Shown in pieces: positions 17,778-17,791 of a stretch of 17,791 nucleotides of DNA. The notes beneath the pieces were generated by a model, which worked only from the letters and a program-made list of their open reading frames with translations, searched no databases and was not told the origin of the DNA. Where the stretch lies: positions 1-17,791 of the forward strand of contig MSJI02000110.1 in assembly GCA_001931905.2 (NCBI GenBank). The letters are read 5' to 3'. The position numbers and the translations under genes were made by a program. Each line of letters opens with the position of its first letter. Within the stretch, counting starts at the first letter, position 1. The DNA comes from Cladosporium sp. IMV 00045. Lineage: Eukaryota > Ascomycota > Dothideomycetes > Cladosporiales > Cladosporiaceae.

Positions 17778-17791
17778 ATGGCGCAACCAGG
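17778..17791 (+). CDS. Possible first codons of a further gene, cut by the window end
   Basis: ATG at 17778 sits in a favourable context (CCGCCATGG) after a GATA-rich, promoter-like stretch and would begin MAQP. An overlapping ATG at 17765 is also open to the window end, and short upstream frames are present (ATG 17731 region). Too little is visible to name a product. Confidence 0.22.

Overview
The window reads as nuclear DNA of a filamentous ascomycete (Pezizomycotina). Genes are split by short GT-AG introns (57-78 nt, with CTGAC/CTAAC branch sites). The gene set (a fused CPSase-ATCase, a single UBA1, a soluble hybrid histidine kinase, an AtuA/DUF1446 protein) is typical of such fungi. A Dothideomycete is my guess only. 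Strand use is mixed and there are no operons. I see no transposon ORFs, no tRNA or rRNA genes and no CRISPR.

Layout. 1-3108 (+): the 3' part of the pyrimidine-synthesis gene URA2/pyrABCN (second CPSase half, MGS domain, ATCase), with three introns. 3109-3708: a convergent intergenic stretch with a stem-loop. 3709-5532 (-): an intronless AtuA-family (DUF1446) gene. 5533-7282: a long divergent intergenic region that is not empty. At about 6293-6549 (+) it holds what I read as the signal recognition particle RNA (7SL/scR1) gene, with a TATA box, internal A and B boxes, a foldable S domain and a T5 terminator. 7283-10569 (+): the ubiquitin-activating enzyme UBA1, three exons. 10847-about 11620 (-) and 11777-12761 (+): a divergent pair of unrecognised, highly charged, probably nuclear proteins. 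The minus-strand one has a broken frame or an unusual short intron. A diverged duplicated segment of about 170 bp lies on either side of this pair. 13265-16781 (+): a hybrid histidine kinase (PAS-GAF-PAS-HisKA-HATPase-REC) with one intron. 16782-17791: non-coding DNA ending in a GATA-rich promoter-like stretch and possibly the first codons of another gene.

The genes are mostly independent housekeeping and signalling functions: pyrimidine synthesis, protein targeting, ubiquitination and two-component signalling. Points most worth checking: the SRP RNA gene; the apparent absence of the pseudo-dihydroorotase domain from the URA2 product; two possible UBA1 start sites on either side of intron 1; the flanking duplication; and the frame break in the minus-strand gene. 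I found no convincing wholly new system.
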